Part shown: positions 1 to 11,629 of the stretch, piece by piece
Position numbering within the stretch: position 1 is the first letter of the stretch
Layout of the letters: each line of letters starts with the position of its first letter
Source of the DNA: Lineus longissimus
Taxonomy: Eukaryota; Nemertea; Pilidiophora; Heteronemertea; Lineidae
NCBI RefSeq assembly: GCF_910592395.1
Contig: NC_088316.1
Location: forward strand, 11,470,001 to 11,534,000
Reading direction: 5' to 3'
Length of the DNA stretch: 64,000 nucleotides
The notes under the pieces: model-generated
Seen by the model: the letters and a program-made list of their open reading frames with translations, nothing else
Told to the model about the DNA's origin: nothing
Database searches by the model: none
Translations under genes and position numbers: made by a program

Positions 1-1800
1 GTTTGTCGAAGTAAACACCCAAGTCTCTGACAGATTCAGCAGGAACAATCCTGGCATCCCCAACTTGAATTGAGGCGATGTCAACTTTGTCCAGTTGTTG
101 TCTCGACCCAATCAAGGCAAACTCTGTTTTGATGTCATTGATACATAGGTGATTGTCAATAAACCAGGCTCGGACGTCCGAAATGCAAGCCACCATCGTC
201 CTGACAGCTTCCTGCGCATTGGTACTCGGCAGCGGCCTAAATGATAGGTATAGCTGGTTATCATCCGAGTAACCATGGGCGTCAGGAAGATGGCAGGATA
301 TCAGGTGGTATAAACGTGACAGATAGAATAGAAAGAGAATAGGTCCCAAGCAGCTTCCTTGCGGAACACCACAGTTCAGGTCAAATAACCTTGACTGGTG
401 GTTGCCTGTGGCAACCCGCTGTCCTCTCCCCTGTAAGTATGAGTGTAGCCAGTCCAGGACCGTTCCTGTAATTCCAAAGTCGATATTTAGGATGCTGAGT
501 AAGTTGGATACATTAACAGTGTCAAAAGCGGCACTGAGGTCAAGTAAAACCAACAAACAGACTTCCTGTCGGTCCATTTTCATTAAAATATCACTTTGCA
601 CACGTATCAGTGCAGTTTCAGTTGAATGATGCTTCCGATACGCTGATTGAAATTTTGGCAATGGGGCAAAGGAATCACTATGGCTTAGAAGCTGTTCGAC
701 CACAACCTTTTCCACAACTTTCGAGACAAAAGGCAGATTGCTAACTGGTCTGAAGTTGGCAAATTCAGGGTCAAGTCCTGCCTTTTTCAGTAAGGGTTTT
801 ACGATTGCACATTTCCATTCCTCTGGAACACATCCATTTTGCAGGGATAAGTTGACAGTGTTCACAATGATAGGGAGTAATGGATCAATACACTGTTTCA
901 GGATTGAAGTTGGAACAGGATCCAGAGCGCATGTTGCACTCGACGACTCTGTCACGATTTTCCGTACGTGTGCTTCGGTTACCGGAGTGAAAGAAGTGAA
1001 GAGCCTCGTTGCAGCTGGGGCAATAACGGGTGGACAATTAACCGAGACAGCTTTGATCTTGTCCTGTATCAATTGAACCTTTCTCACAAAAAACTCCCCG
1101 AAATCGTTCACAACCTGCTTCTCCTTGCATAGCGTGTTCACAAACTGAAATATCTTCCTAGTATCTCCTTCACATTGTTTAATCCTCTGCGAATAATAGA
1201 CACGACGGGCGTTATTTAAGCGCACAGAGTAAAGTCCTCGGACCCTCCTATACGACTCTTCCGCCTCAGGTGATATATGTCGGTGTCGTTCCATTTTGCG
1301 TCGCGTTCGTTTTAATTGACGCAGCTCATGATTATACAACGATGTTGATGGGCTGATCACGACATCCTTTGTTGTTAAGGGTGCATGCTTATCCAGAATA
1401 CCCGAAAGCGTTGTATCGTAGGCTTGAACCAAGTCATCTAGCTTGGCAAATGTGCTGCGACTGTGAAACAGTTCCGATGACTTTATGTCCTCCTTAAACG
1501 CTTCAATATCAATCTGGGCAAGCCTGCGAAAGGACACAGTTTTCTTTGTAAGCCCTGGCTTGGGTAAGTTTAACTTACAGTCAACAAACATGTGGTCAGA
1601 TAGCTGAAGACCTTGTGCTACGTTGCCAATGACTACGTTATCACATTTTCTAGATATTAGGTGATCTAGCGTATTCCCTGAGATATGCGTGGGAAAGGTG
1701 ACGTGTTGCTCCAGGCCGAAAGTAGCCAGTAACCGCAGGAACTGTTTGGCAGCACTGTCAGAAGTATGGATTAAGTACGTGCCAATAATCCGTCACGCAT
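1..1800 (-). mobile_element. CR1-like LINE, endonuclease C-terminus plus reverse transcriptase (fragment)
   Basis: Read on the minus strand, one frame stays open from about 1797 to the window edge wherever I translated it. It starts in the last part of an APE-type endonuclease (an SDH motif within LQLSDHMFVDC near 1600) and continues into a reverse transcriptase. RT motifs seen are FRPVSNLPFVSKVVEK, LLVLLDLSAAFDTV, GVPQGSCLGPILF and the catalytic box GYSDDNQLY (about 250-285), where YSDD replaces the usual F/YADD. The endonuclease N-terminus is lost: a TGA lies at about 1797, next to a foldback element. The expected GDFN motif reads GTYL, so the nuclease looks inactive. The element continues past base 1. 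Clade assignment (CR1/L2/Rex type) rests on RT motifs only. Confidence 0.85.
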
Positions 1801-1826
1801 GAGTACCTCTGAAGGATTAAGGCCTG

Positions 1827-1982
1827 TGTACACTAGTAAAATATTAGCAACATTTTTACAACATTTCCAGTTGCAACAAGTGTTGCAAAAATGTTGCGTA
1901 GTGTGTACGGAGCAAAAATTGTTGCAACTGGAAATGTTGTAAAAATGTTGGTAAAATGTTGGTAATATTTTACTAGTGTACA
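1827..1982. repeat. Foldback (MITE-like) inverted repeat
   Basis: The ends are exact inverted copies (TGTACACTAGTAAAATATT at 1827 and its complement ending at 1982). The inverted similarity continues through ACAACATTTCCAGTTGCAAC, giving arms of about 60 bp; the right arm has roughly 12 extra bases. No protein is encoded. It sits exactly between two oppositely oriented LINEs, both of which lose their 5' ends here. No clear target duplication was seen. Confidence 0.75.
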
Positions 1983-1992
1983 TCCTGCTTTA

Positions 1993-3345
1993 GTGACGGC
2001 CAGCCAAGAGTCGACGAGCTCTGGTGACTTTCTGCCACCCGACCAAGGCTGGTTTGAGCGGTTTGACGCAGAACTCTTGAACCTACCACGGGACACATAC
2101 GTGGATAAGCTCATCACCTTAGCTGGTATCAACCTAGATACTGTTGAACTTTATAGGTCTAGACTCTATGAAAAAGCTAAAACAGTGAGGACAGACTGCA
2201 CGATCTCTGATCCGTTAAAGAAACGCAAGTCTACAAAGGTTGACAAATCTCAGAAATACGCGGATGACTGTTATCTCCTACAATCATTCATTAACGGTGC
2301 TTCGGTAGCTAAAGATGTTCTCAACATCTCTAAAGCGCCATGCCGAACTCAGTCGTCAGCGGAAGTCAATGTGACCAGTTCTAAATCCGTCTTGGCAGTT
2401 GTTGGTAATCACATTTCCCAGCAAAATACAAATGCCGATCCGGTCAATAGCCAAGGAACGTGCGAAACGGTGGAAAATGAAGTTGGTCGTGACCACACCT
2501 CGACACAAACGACCAACTCGGACATTGGGCAAAGTTCGTGCGACCATTGTCCATGTCTAGCTGACCTGATCAGGACTGTTAGCAGGATCGAAGTCGATCT
2601 ACTACAAGTAAAAAAAGATAATGGTGGGAGGATTCAAAATGTGGATCTCAAAAAGCTGAAAGATTTCGTTAAAACTACTAATACGAATGTGACTTCCAAT
2701 AAAAGCGCAATTGCGGAGGTGTGTCTCGATGTGGAAACGATCACGGCATCGAATGATGCACAATTCGCTGACTTAAATCAGGAGAATACTTCTCTGAAGG
2801 CCGAGTGTAGCAAATTGCGATCAGATCTTACTGCATCAAAATCCGAAAATAGTGCCTTAACCGAAAAGCTCAAAGAGCTCAGCAAAAATTCAAATCTGGC
2901 TCTCCAGAAGTGTGGGGTGTATGACAATCTGCCAAAGGAATTTGACAAAGTGAAATTAGTCGTTGAACGAATTAAGGATGTGAGGGACTCCGGAGTGGCA
3001 AAACTACGTAATGAACTAAAGTTACTCAAAACGGAGTTAAAATCTGACGTCAAGCCACCCGCAGATCGTGATTGCGATTGTGATTCTAAGTTAAATGATC
3101 TGCGGAAAAATTTCGATACCATGCGCTCCAAATTCAACGCCCTGGACAGAGAGACCCAGGCTATGAGAAAAGATTCTCGATATGCTGACCGTGTGCGCAC
3201 GGAAAAACCTGCGCCTCCACCATCAGATTCACAACAAAAGCCGTCGCAAGCGCAACATGTAATACCAAATCGCACTGATACGGAAAATGTCCTTCCTATA
3301 ATACATTCGATCACTATGGTAGAGAATAAAGTTGATTCAAGTTGA
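1993..3345 (+). pseudogene. LINE ORF1, coiled-coil part
   Basis: This is a 450-codon open frame. Its natural ATG is missing: the first in-frame codon after the foldback repeat is GTG, so the start has probably been lost. The N-terminus contains DQGWFERFDAELLNLP, and the middle is Ser/Thr-rich with a CPC-type cysteine cluster (DHCPCLAD). From about residue 190 it is Lys/Glu/Leu-rich with heptad spacing, as in the trimerising coiled coils of LINE ORF1 proteins. It ends in TGA, 4 bases overlapping the next frame, which carries the rest of ORF1; a frameshift most simply explains the split. Confidence 0.7.
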
Positions 3346-3740
3346 TACCACGCAATACTGCCAGTACGCCACCTAAGCCAATCGGGACAGTGATATTCAC
3401 GAACCAGTGTGTCACTCAGAAGCAAGCGGGAGATAGCAGGAGCAGTAGCGCTCTGGAACCATCGGGGAGATCCGAAGATGTATTCCCTGGCGTTACCAGA
3501 AACCGCCGTCAGAGAAAAGCTGTCGTATTTGTTGGCTACATCTCCCTGCAAAGCACAGAACATGCGATTGTTAACTTCTTAGAAAATCAAGGTGTTAAAA
3601 CCCCAAGGGTTAGGTTGATGAAAAGCAAAGTTAGAGGAACCCAATCAGCCAAGGTTATAATAGACGAAAGGGATAAAGACGCCCTTCTTGGTGTACGCTT
3701 TTGGCCGGAGGGAATCGTCTGCCGCGAATGGTTCGATTAG
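3342..3740 (+). pseudogene. LINE ORF1, C-terminal RRM-like domain
   Basis: The frame opens with TTG just before the stop of the coiled-coil part, so it is best read as the continuation of ORF1 after a frameshift. Residues about 60-130 (AVVFVGYISLQST, followed by a basic RVRLMKSKVR strand and VRFWPEGIVCREW) look like the compact beta-alpha RNA-binding domain found at the end of many LINE ORF1 proteins. In that family the domain binds element RNA in the ribonucleoprotein particle. A programmed frameshift cannot be excluded, but the rest of the element is degraded, so decay is more likely. Confidence 0.6.
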
Positions 3741-3780
3741 TCCGTCCAGAGCTGAGAGAAATCAGCACCAAACGCTTATG

Positions 3781-4570
3781 ATTGTGATGAACGAGTCAAA
3801 TGTTACATTCCTTCGGGACAACGAACTTAAGGTCGCTTGTTGGAACGCGCATGGTGCTATGTATGGCGCAGACTGTATTGACCACCTGCTTAAGTCGCGC
3901 AGTTTAGATATCTTAGGAGTTTGTGAACACTGGCTTTACCCAGATTATCTAAAATGTATCCAAACTATTAATCGTGAATATTCGTCGCATGGTGTCTCTG
4001 ACAAGGACCTTCTTTCCTCACATACGAATCGCCCTGGAAAAGGAGGATTCGCTATAATGTGGCATACGTCCCTATCTCACTTGGTAAGAACTTTGAATAT
4101 AGAAAGTGATCGTATAGTAGGAATAAGCCTCTCTCTCATAAACCGCAGACCCGTTTTCATTCTGAAGGCTTACTTACCAAGTTCCAATCACCCAGTGGAA
4201 TTCTTTATCGAATACTTAGATTACCTTGTCGAAATACATGATTTTTATGATTCAGTCGGAGATGTAATAGTTATGGGGACCTCAACGCCCAAACTGGAAC
4301 CCCAACTGTTCAGAAATACCGCAGGACACGAGCGCTAACTAACTTTCTTAATGGTGCAAATCTGTTCTCCATCTCGGTCAGCTCTAGCTGTAAAGCCCCA
4401 AACTTCACATTTGATCCGTATGAAGGCTCCAACAAAACTCTTATAGATCATATCCGTGTGAACTCTGTGATGTTAGAATACTCAAAAGACAATGAAGTAA
4501 TCTAGGACGAAGCTTTAAACACGTCCGATCATCTACCAGTATTCTCGGTAATAAAGCCCTACACACGCGC
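3781..4570 (+). pseudogene. LINE APE-type endonuclease domain, frameshifted
   Basis: The domain begins LKVACWNAHGAMYG (catalytic Asn region), followed by VCEHWLYPDY (catalytic Glu), GKGGFAIMW and SDRIVGISL. The frame is open to 4338, but the GDLNAQTG metal-binding motif appears only in the next frame, from about 4274, showing a one-base change there. The later frame contains TLIDHIRV and TSDHLPVF (His-containing SDH motif), with a TAG at 4502-4504. The domain would nick target DNA to prime reverse transcription. It is inactive as it stands. Confidence 0.8.
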
Positions 4571-4630
4571 AGACAGTGAATTTACCGGCTCCACTGCAAA
4601 TCATGTTAATATCAAATGCTCGAAACGCAT

Positions 4631-4942
4631 AAAACTCCATTGGGCACGTTGAATCCGGTCGGATTTCGGTAAAATCAAACAATATCGGACAATTCTAAAA
4701 GCCAAACTACCAGTGCTTAAACCCGATAATCGTAAATTCAAGTGATGAGGTAGACAAGTATTACAAGGATATCATAAATGCGATGTAATAAAACTCCATT
4801 GGGCACGTTGAATCCGGTCGGATTTCGGTAAAATCAAACAATATCGGACAATTCTAAAAGCCAAACTACCAGTGCTTAAACCCGATATCGTAAATTCAAG
4901 TGATGAGGTAGACAAGTATTACAAGGATATCATAAATGCGAT
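4631..4942 (+). repeat. 154-bp tandem duplication inside the LINE
   Basis: Bases 4631-4784 and 4790-4942 are almost identical, separated by GTAAT. The copies differ by one base gained in the CCCGATAATCG stretch. The duplication lies between the endonuclease and RT parts and adds to the damage of ORF2. It appears to be a private mutation of this copy. Confidence 0.85.
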
Positions 4943-5191
4943 GGTGAACGCGGCGGAGCTTTGCATACCTATAAGCCGGTTTAACAAAAGACTCCGTCCT
5001 TATTGGAACGACTGTCTGAACGACTTACACATTAAAATGCGCAAAATACGGCATGCCTGGGTATTGGCAGAAAGACCCAGTGCAGCCGTCAATACGATAC
5101 GGAAGCAATATAAGGACAACAAAAGGCTATTTCGGGCTGAAATGAGGCGTGTGAATGAAAAACTCGAGAACAATTTTATGACGAAATAAAC

Positions 5192-6712
5192 ATGGCAGCA
5201 GAAGTCGATCAAATTCAGTTCTGGAAATTGTTAAAAAGTAAGAACCAGGATCCCGAAAGACCACATCCGCCAATGCGTTTTGACTGTGAAGTGGTTTATG
5301 ATACACGAGATATCATTTGTAAATGGGCCGACTACTTTGCGAATCTGTACACTCCAGGTCGTAGCGGTAAATACGACGAAACATTCAGACAAAAAGTCGA
5401 AAAGAAAGTGCGCGAAATGGAAACTGAGTCGCGGGAAAACTACATTTCTGTGTTGGACACTCTCTTCACTCAGGAAGAAGTCTCATTATGCATGACTTTC
5501 CTCACAAATGGCAAAGCAGCAGGTCTAGACGGGGTTTCAAATGAACACCTTAAGTATGGGGGTCCTGTTCTCGCGAAGGCACTGGCCAACCTGTTCAACC
5601 AATTCATGTTAACAGAGCACATACCAAAAGCCGCGAAACAAGGTGTCATCCACACCCTGTTTAAAGGGAAAGGAAAGAACAGATGTGAACCCAACAGTTA
5701 TCGCCCGATAACCTTATTGCCAACAGTGTACGAACTTTTTGAACGTCTCATTCTAGAACGGATTAAGAAATGGACCAATGACGCGAACATTGTATTCCCA
5801 AATGCACAACAAAGCGCATATCAAAAACAACGGAGTTGCGTTTCAACTTCCTTCGTGTTTGAAGAAACCGTTTCGCATTTATTAGAAAGGCACTCGAAGG
5901 TTTATACCTGTTTCCTCGACGCGGCTAAGGCCTTTGATACTGTCTGGCTGGACGGCTTGTTCTACAAACATTTTAACTTTGGTGTGCGTGGAAGATTATG
6001 GTGTCTTATTAAGTACTGCTTTCACGACATAGAAAGCTGTGTCGCGGAAAACGATATGCGTTCCCCCAGGTTCAGCGTTACCCAAGGCGTTCGCCAAGGA
6101 GGAGTACTCTCCACTTGGCTTTATTTGCTGTATATGGATGAACTCCTCTATTCTCTCGAGGACACAGGTGTTGGCGTAAAACTCGGACAAATAGAAGGTG
6201 GCTCACTCTGCCATGCGGACAATTTAACCCTTGTCGCGTTAGCCAAATATGGTGTAGACTGTATGATGTCTTGTATCTTTAAATATTCTGTCAAATGGAG
6301 GTACGACTACAACTCGGACAACTGCATAGTTATTGTTTTTGGTGAAACCCCACATCAGTGGCAAGCGATCAGCTTCGATCGAACTTGGTGGCTGGGCGAC
6401 AATCGAGTGAAAGAAGCCACCACTCTAACACATCTCGGAACAATACAGGACAAATATCGCCGCACGACAACAACAGCAATCACAGCCGCGCAAAAGCTAA
6501 AGAAAATTCTTATGTGCATCTTAGGGCCGGTAACACAACCGAACAAATTCAACCCGATGTCCAGTCATAAACTTTACCGCAGGATATGCCTTCCAAAGGC
6601 ATTGTATGGCAGCGAACTCTGGTCTAGTATGTCAGAAAGGGACTTGATGATTCTCGAGCGAGCCCATCGGTTCTGCCTCAAAAGGATGCAAGGTTTTAGC
6701 AGGTTAACTTGA
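5192..6712 (+). pseudogene. LINE reverse transcriptase, catalytic motif altered
   Basis: This is a 506-codon frame, the core of ORF2. Motifs in order: NGKAAGLDGVSNEHLKYGG, NSYRPITLLPTVYELFERL, FLDAAKAFDTVWLDGL (first catalytic Asp), VTQGVRQGGVLSTWLYLLYM, and CHADNLTLVA where YADD is expected. The second Asp of the metal-binding pair is therefore Asn (AAT at 6221-6223), which should abolish polymerisation. A thumb-like region ends with LPKALYGSELW and ERAHRFCLKRMQG. It stops at TGA, and the natural C-terminus continues in the following frame (6716-6910). An upstream frame at 4872-5189 supplies the linker from the endonuclease (RPYWNDCLNDLHIKMR). Confidence 0.88.
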
Positions 6713-6715
6713 ACT

Positions 6716-6910
6716 GTGACTGCACAAGCCATGATTGGCAGTGTAAGTCTAAAGGCTTATATTGATAAACAGTGTCTTCCGTTCTTCGGACAACTGACAA
6801 GGATGCATGAACAATCTCACCCCAGACGGATCTTTGACTTTAGATTTCAGTCAATGAAAGATAGAAAAACAGATCCGAAACCTGTCTCGGATTCATTCAG
6901 AACCTTGTAA
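6716..6910 (+). pseudogene. LINE ORF2 C-terminal end
   Basis: Only the TGA at 6710-6712 separates this frame from the RT frame, and it reads on with MIGSVSLKAYIDKQCLPFFG. An identical translation is encoded by the second copy at 21313-21507, so the frame is conserved between copies. This supports it as the true ORF2 C-terminus, with the intervening stop (also present at 21 kb) already in the source element. Confidence 0.65.
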
Positions 6911-7406
6911 AAGTCATGGACAAATAAGATCTGTCGAATTGTAATTCCACTCTGGCGGCTTGACAAACTCGTGATTTCTTCATTAGCATTCCACATCTTT
7001 GCTAAAATATCTAATGCAATAAAATGGCCCCCTCTCCAAATTGTACTTCGATTAATGGATCGTGTATTTCAGAACAAATCTATGCCGGTAAGGAAAGTGA
7101 TTAATTTGATCCGGTATTAGAGGTACTACGTCCATTCCCTAAACTCGCTGTCCCAAGTAGCCCTTCTGGTATTAGAATGCGACGGCGTCAGTTGAAATTT
7201 ATACCACAGAGCTGGAGAATAAAGACGTTCCTGATAATTTTAGTGCTAGACTTTTTGAGCGACCTTTCTTCAGAATGTGGACTGTTACCTTATTATCGCA
7301 GTGGAACATGATGTTTCGACCTCGCCATTCACTACCCCAAAACAGGGCAGCGACAATAATCGGAAAGAGTTCAAGATACGCCATGGACAACTCGAGATTG
7401 AGCATT

Positions 7407-8237
7407 CGGTGATTTCAAAGTCAGTTTTTAGATTTAGTTTTAAAACTAAATGGAATACTAAAACCCTTCATTAAACCAGCATTGAAATGAAGTGGGTTTT
7501 AGTTTCATCCTATTTCAAAGTCGGTGTTTGTTGGTTTTAGCATTATGTCCGGTTTAAGCTTAAAACTAAGGGATGGTTTTAGTGTCGAAAAAGTAACACC
7601 GGGACTAAATCTAAAACTCTCCACAACACCAGAAATGAAATCAGTTCTGGTGTTAGTTTTGACACTCAGTTTTAGCATTATCCTATTTCAAATTAGGTTT
7701 TAGTTTCACACTGAAACCAATTGGAACACCGTGGTCTGATCTTAATCCCAGCTCGGTGTTATATTTGGAAGATTTGTAGTGCATTTTGTATTACCAATAA
7801 AACTACCCCCTTCGACATTAACACCGAGTGGATTTCAAAGTTGGTGTCGGTGTTAAGAAAAAAAAACAACATGTTGTTCATACCATTTCAAGAAGTAGTT
7901 GCTGGTATTTTGAACGCTGATAGGAATAATGATGATGGACGTGAAAGAAGAAGACCAAATTTATATAGATCGGAAGCGGTTACAATAGGGAAACACATGC
8001 GTGTTTGGTTTTTCCAAGGTTTTATCTCCGTCCATCTTGGTGTTAGTTTTACCTGCAGAATAAAACCACTTCTTAGTTTCAGCCCAGGTTTTAGGTGTTT
8101 AGATAAAACCAGGTGTTGGTTTTAAACTAAAACCTGGAATTGGTCTTATCCAGACATAGGTTTTTAGGGGTAGAAATTAAGAATAAAACTGACACTAACA
8201 CCCAACACTAAAACCAAAACCAACTTTGAAATCACCC
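7407..8237. mobile_element. Inverted-repeat element Z, copy 1
   Basis: Both ends carry GGGTGATTTCAAAGT in opposite orientations (7408 as CGGTGATTT, and GAAATCACCC ending 8237). Between them are many direct and inverted copies of a GGTTTTAGT / ACTAAAACC half-site, often paired into palindromes such as TTTAAGCTTAAA. A non-repetitive core (about 7860-8030) could encode NADRNNDDGRERRRPNLYR, loosely like the acidic-basic N-terminus of PIF/Harbinger transposases. No intact transposase is present. It sits directly on the LINE 3' end, and the sequence after copy 2 starts ATTG, so ATT is a possible 3-bp target duplication of the pair. Confidence 0.7.
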
Positions 8238-8240
8238 AGT

Positions 8241-10146
8241 GGGTGATTTCAAAGTCCGTTTTTAGATTTAGTTTTAAAACTAAATGGAATACTAAAACCC
8301 TTCATTAAACCAGCATTGAAATGAAGTGGGTTTTAGTTTCATCCTATCTCAAAGTCGGTGTTTGTTGGTTTTAGCATTATGTCCGGTTTAAGCTTAAAAC
8401 TAAGGGATGGTTTTAGTGTCGAAAAACTAACACCGGGACTAAAACTAAAACTCTCCACAACACCAGAAATGAAATCAGTTCTGGTGTTAGTTTTGACACT
8501 CAGTTTTAGTATTATCCTATTTCAAATTAGGTTTTAGTTTTACACTGAAACCAATTGGAACACCGTGGTCTGATCTTAATCCCAGCTCGGTGTTATATTT
8601 GGAAGATTTGTAGTGCATTTTGTATTACCAATAAAACTAACACCTTAGGCATTAACACCGAGTGGATTTCAAAGTTGGTGTTGGTGTTAAGAAGGGAAAA
8701 AAATCATGTTGTTCTACCATTTCAAGAAGTAGTTGCTGCTACATAATGTATTTTGAACGCTGATGGGAATGATGATGGACGTGAAAGAAGACGAATAAAT
8801 TTATATAGATCGGAAGCGTTTACACTAGGGAAACAACAGAACAACGACAACAACATGCATGCTTGGTTTTTCCAAGGTTTTATCTCTGTCCATCTTAGTG
8901 TTAGTTTTAGAATAAAATCTCTTCTTAGTTTCAGCCCAGGTTTTAGGTGTTAAGACACAACCAGGTGTTGGTGTTAAACTAAAACCTCGAATTGGTCTTA
9001 TCCAGACATAGGTTTTTAGGGGTAGAAATTAAGAATAAAACTGACACTAACACCTATGGCAAGCGGAGTGTCCAGTAATTAAAAAAACCTAGATTTATTC
9101 AAAAAACCTGTTTTTTTACCTAATAAACTAAGTTTATTTGGAAAAAATATAGGTTTTTTAAAACAACCTTGTTTTTTTCCTAAAAAACTGAGTTTCTTTA
9201 ATAAAACCAAGTTTATTACCTAATAAACCTTGTTTCTATCCACAAATGTCAAGTTTAACAAATAAACTTGGTTTTATACCCTAAAATATAAGTTTTCCAT
9301 CCAGTGGTAATAAACTTAGTTTTATAGAAAAGAATCTTGGTTTATTAACAATAACTGTACAAATGGCTAATAAACCTACCTTTTTACGTAAAAAACTTGG
9401 TTTTATACAAAACAACTTAGTTTTTTGCAATAAAACCTGGTTTTATTGTAAAAATGTAGGTTGTTTTGAATAACTAGACAAACGGCGTGCAAAAACCTAC
9501 TTTCTATCGAGAAACTTGTATTTCTACCTCGCCCCATGTACACAAATCTGCGATGTTATCGGGACGAGGATGGGCAACCTCGGCACCACGTGGTACTAAA
9601 GCTGCACTGCACTGCACTCTGTAAACTAGTTAGTGAGACCCTAACCTTATCCCAGATAACTCAATGTAGGTAGGATCGAGGTTTAAAAATGTAAGTTTTC
9701 TAATAAACAAGGTTTTTAAAAAAAACTAGGTTTATTAGTAATAAACTTAGTTTTTTAAAATAAACTAGGTTGTTTTGGTAATAAACCTTGTTTTATTGAA
9801 TAAATGGACATTTCTGTACAGAAACTTATATTTTATACGATTATGTGGTAAAAAACTAAGTTTTTTAGGTAAAAATCCAGGTTTTTTAGCATAAAATGTT
9901 AGTTTCTGTTAAAAAACCTACTTTATTAGGAAAGAAAGTAAAAAAACTTGGTTTTATTAAAGAAACTCGGTTTATTAGCTAATCAACAAGGTTGTTTTAA
10001 AAAAACCTATATTTTTTCCAAATAAACTTAGTTTATTAGGTAAAAAAACAGTTTTTTTTTAATAAATCTAGGTTTTTTTAATTACTGGACACTCCGCTTG
10101 CCATAAACACCCAACACTAAAACCAAAACCAACTTTGAAATCACCC
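8241..10146. mobile_element. Inverted-repeat element Z, copy 2, interrupted by X
   Basis: This copy repeats the first Z element in the same orientation after a 3-base spacer (AGT), at roughly 95 percent identity by eye. It ends in CTTTGAAATCACCC at 10146. Element X interrupts it at 9055-10105. Removing X and one AACACC restores the uninterrupted Z sequence seen in copy 1 (GACACTAACACCCAACACT), so copy 1 serves as the empty site for X. Confidence 0.75.
9055..10105. mobile_element. Palindrome-array transposon X (6-bp target duplication)
   Basis: The element is 1,051 bp. It starts TATGGCAAGCGGAGTGTCCA and ends with the exact inverse, TGGACACTCCGCTTGCCATA, flanked by AACACC on both sides. The subterminal sequence AGTAATTAAAAAAACCTAG is also inverted at the other end. 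The body is a chain of about 22-25 bp units, each a near-palindrome of form AAWAAA-C-Y/W-R-G-TTTWTT (cores CCTAG, CTAAG, CCTTG, CTTGG, CCAAG, CTGAG). A unique core lies at about 9480-9670. No coding region was found, so it is non-autonomous. Confidence 0.85.
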
Positions 10147-11290
10147 ATTGTTTGGGATTGTGAGTGACGAACTTTCCAGTTGTAACTTTGCAAAGTGTTT
10201 TAAATCAGGTAAATGTTGGTGTGAAAGTTATTTCAAAGGCATGATTTATTTCATAAATGTCTGTAGCATCTTTTGGTGTCATTTTCAAGCTGTGACTTTT
10301 GGGAATCTCTTGTACTTTGGGCCTAAAGTTGGCACATGTTTCAAAACTTGTTTGTTTTGTTATCATTTCGAGGGTCTGTAGCCCGTGGGTGACCCCCGTG
10401 GATTCTGTATAAAACCCTAATCAGCTGGGCGTGTGAGCAGATCGGGTGCTAGCATATCTAGCATCAGGAGGTTCTAGCCCTCCGGAGTTGACACTCACCC
10501 CGGTCAAATACTCCTAGCTTGCAGTTGTACAACATTGCAGAACAAGCCACATGTTACATATATGTTGGTCTTGCATTGAGATTGTTGTGTGTGAGACAAG
10601 TTTCAAATACTACACCGCTTTGAAGGTGGTCACACTGATACTGATAGAATTTAGTTCAGCAAAAGGGGTAGAGTAATATAGTGACTTTTATGCAACTTAT
10701 GGGAAAGTGTAACAGTCATAACATGCCTGAATATTCCGCACCTAGTGTGCATGTTTATGCTGATGATTTAATCATAATAGGCACTTTTTTTTTTTTTTGG
10801 ACTGGAAAACCTGGTTGCTTTCCTCTATGAACTTTTAGATTTGTTGACCCGTTTGATAGATGTTGAAGATGTGGATATGAGCCTATATCCAGCCATCAAC
10901 CACCTAGTTTAATCTGATTGAAACCTTTTTGTACCCGTTGTAAAATCATTGACATGCGCATTTTGAGAGTTATAATAAAACTATTTAGTTAGATGAAGTA
11001 GTTGTGCCCTTTTGTGATAGCTTAGTAGTAGTTTTCATCCGGACTCATATCAGTGACCAAAAGCAGGTCACATTGCTCAATTCTCATTCAGTCTCTCACA
11101 TTGAAATGAGAGGAGACATAGAGGACATGTCCCTGAGGTCAGGTTACTAGACCAAATCAGGAGGACCAGAGTCCTTGGATTTCCCCAGGTTGTGACAAAT
11201 ACTGCCCAATAAAAAGCCTTGACTTGGTTGTGACTTTGTCTCCAAGACATAATCACAGACGCCTTACTGCTCGGACAGGTTTCGCGCTAC
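10147..11290. other. Intergenic stretch without a recognised gene
   Basis: The short open frame at 10148-10381 has no recognisable features. At about 10440-10490 two adjacent hairpins look like tRNA arms (TGCTA-GCATATC-TAGCA and GGAGG-TTCTAGC-CCTCC), but no matching acceptor stem is present. A poly-T run lies at 10789-10798. I see nothing else. Confidence 0.4.
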
Positions 11291-11629
11291 AAAAACAATG
11301 GAGAAAATACCACACATATATCGAAATGTAAGATTATTTCGAGGAGAACTACTGTGGCGGATTCACTCTGCCACTCGCGCGAACTCGTCACAACCGTCAT
11401 GTGGTGACGACAGGAATTGATAAAAGCAGCTACAAACATTCTTTATGATCTTATTGAACTACATGTACATGTATATGAAAACTATATATTGGGAAAAGAT
11501 CATACAAATATCGAAATGTAAGATTATTTTGAGGAGAACTACCTTGGCCAATTCACCCTGTCAATCGCGTGAACTCGTCACAATCTTCATGTCGTCATGA
11601 CGACGATGAGGATTGATTTTTGATATGGC

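Larger units (their letters stand above)
1993..7405 (+). mobile_element. APE-type non-LTR retrotransposon (LINE), near full length, broken
   Basis: The order is coiled-coil ORF1, RRM-like ORF1 C-terminus, APE endonuclease, reverse transcriptase, then a 3' tail that ends in GAGATTGAGCATT at about 7405. Every ORF carries at least one frameshift or stop. The 3' tail recurs at 20.65-21.09 kb and 21.16-22.0 kb, and in older form at 11.63-11.78 kb and 22.73-22.87 kb, which defines the tail and shows the family has been active more than once. The 5' end is cut by the foldback repeat at 1827-1982. The RT motifs do not let me choose confidently among Nimb/I, L1 and CR1-related clades. Confidence 0.88.

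Noticed and set aside
2778-3563. 261-codon minus-strand frame opposite LINE ORF1
   Set aside because: A shadow of the plus-strand ORF1; no independent features.
7721-8125. 134-codon frame in Z beginning MEHRGLILIPARCYIWK
   Set aside because: It crosses the half-site array and is interrupted in Z copy 2; only the core resembles protein.
10440-10490. tRNA-like pair of hairpins
   Set aside because: No acceptor stem, no U33 equivalent and no clear D arm; probably chance or a very old SINE.
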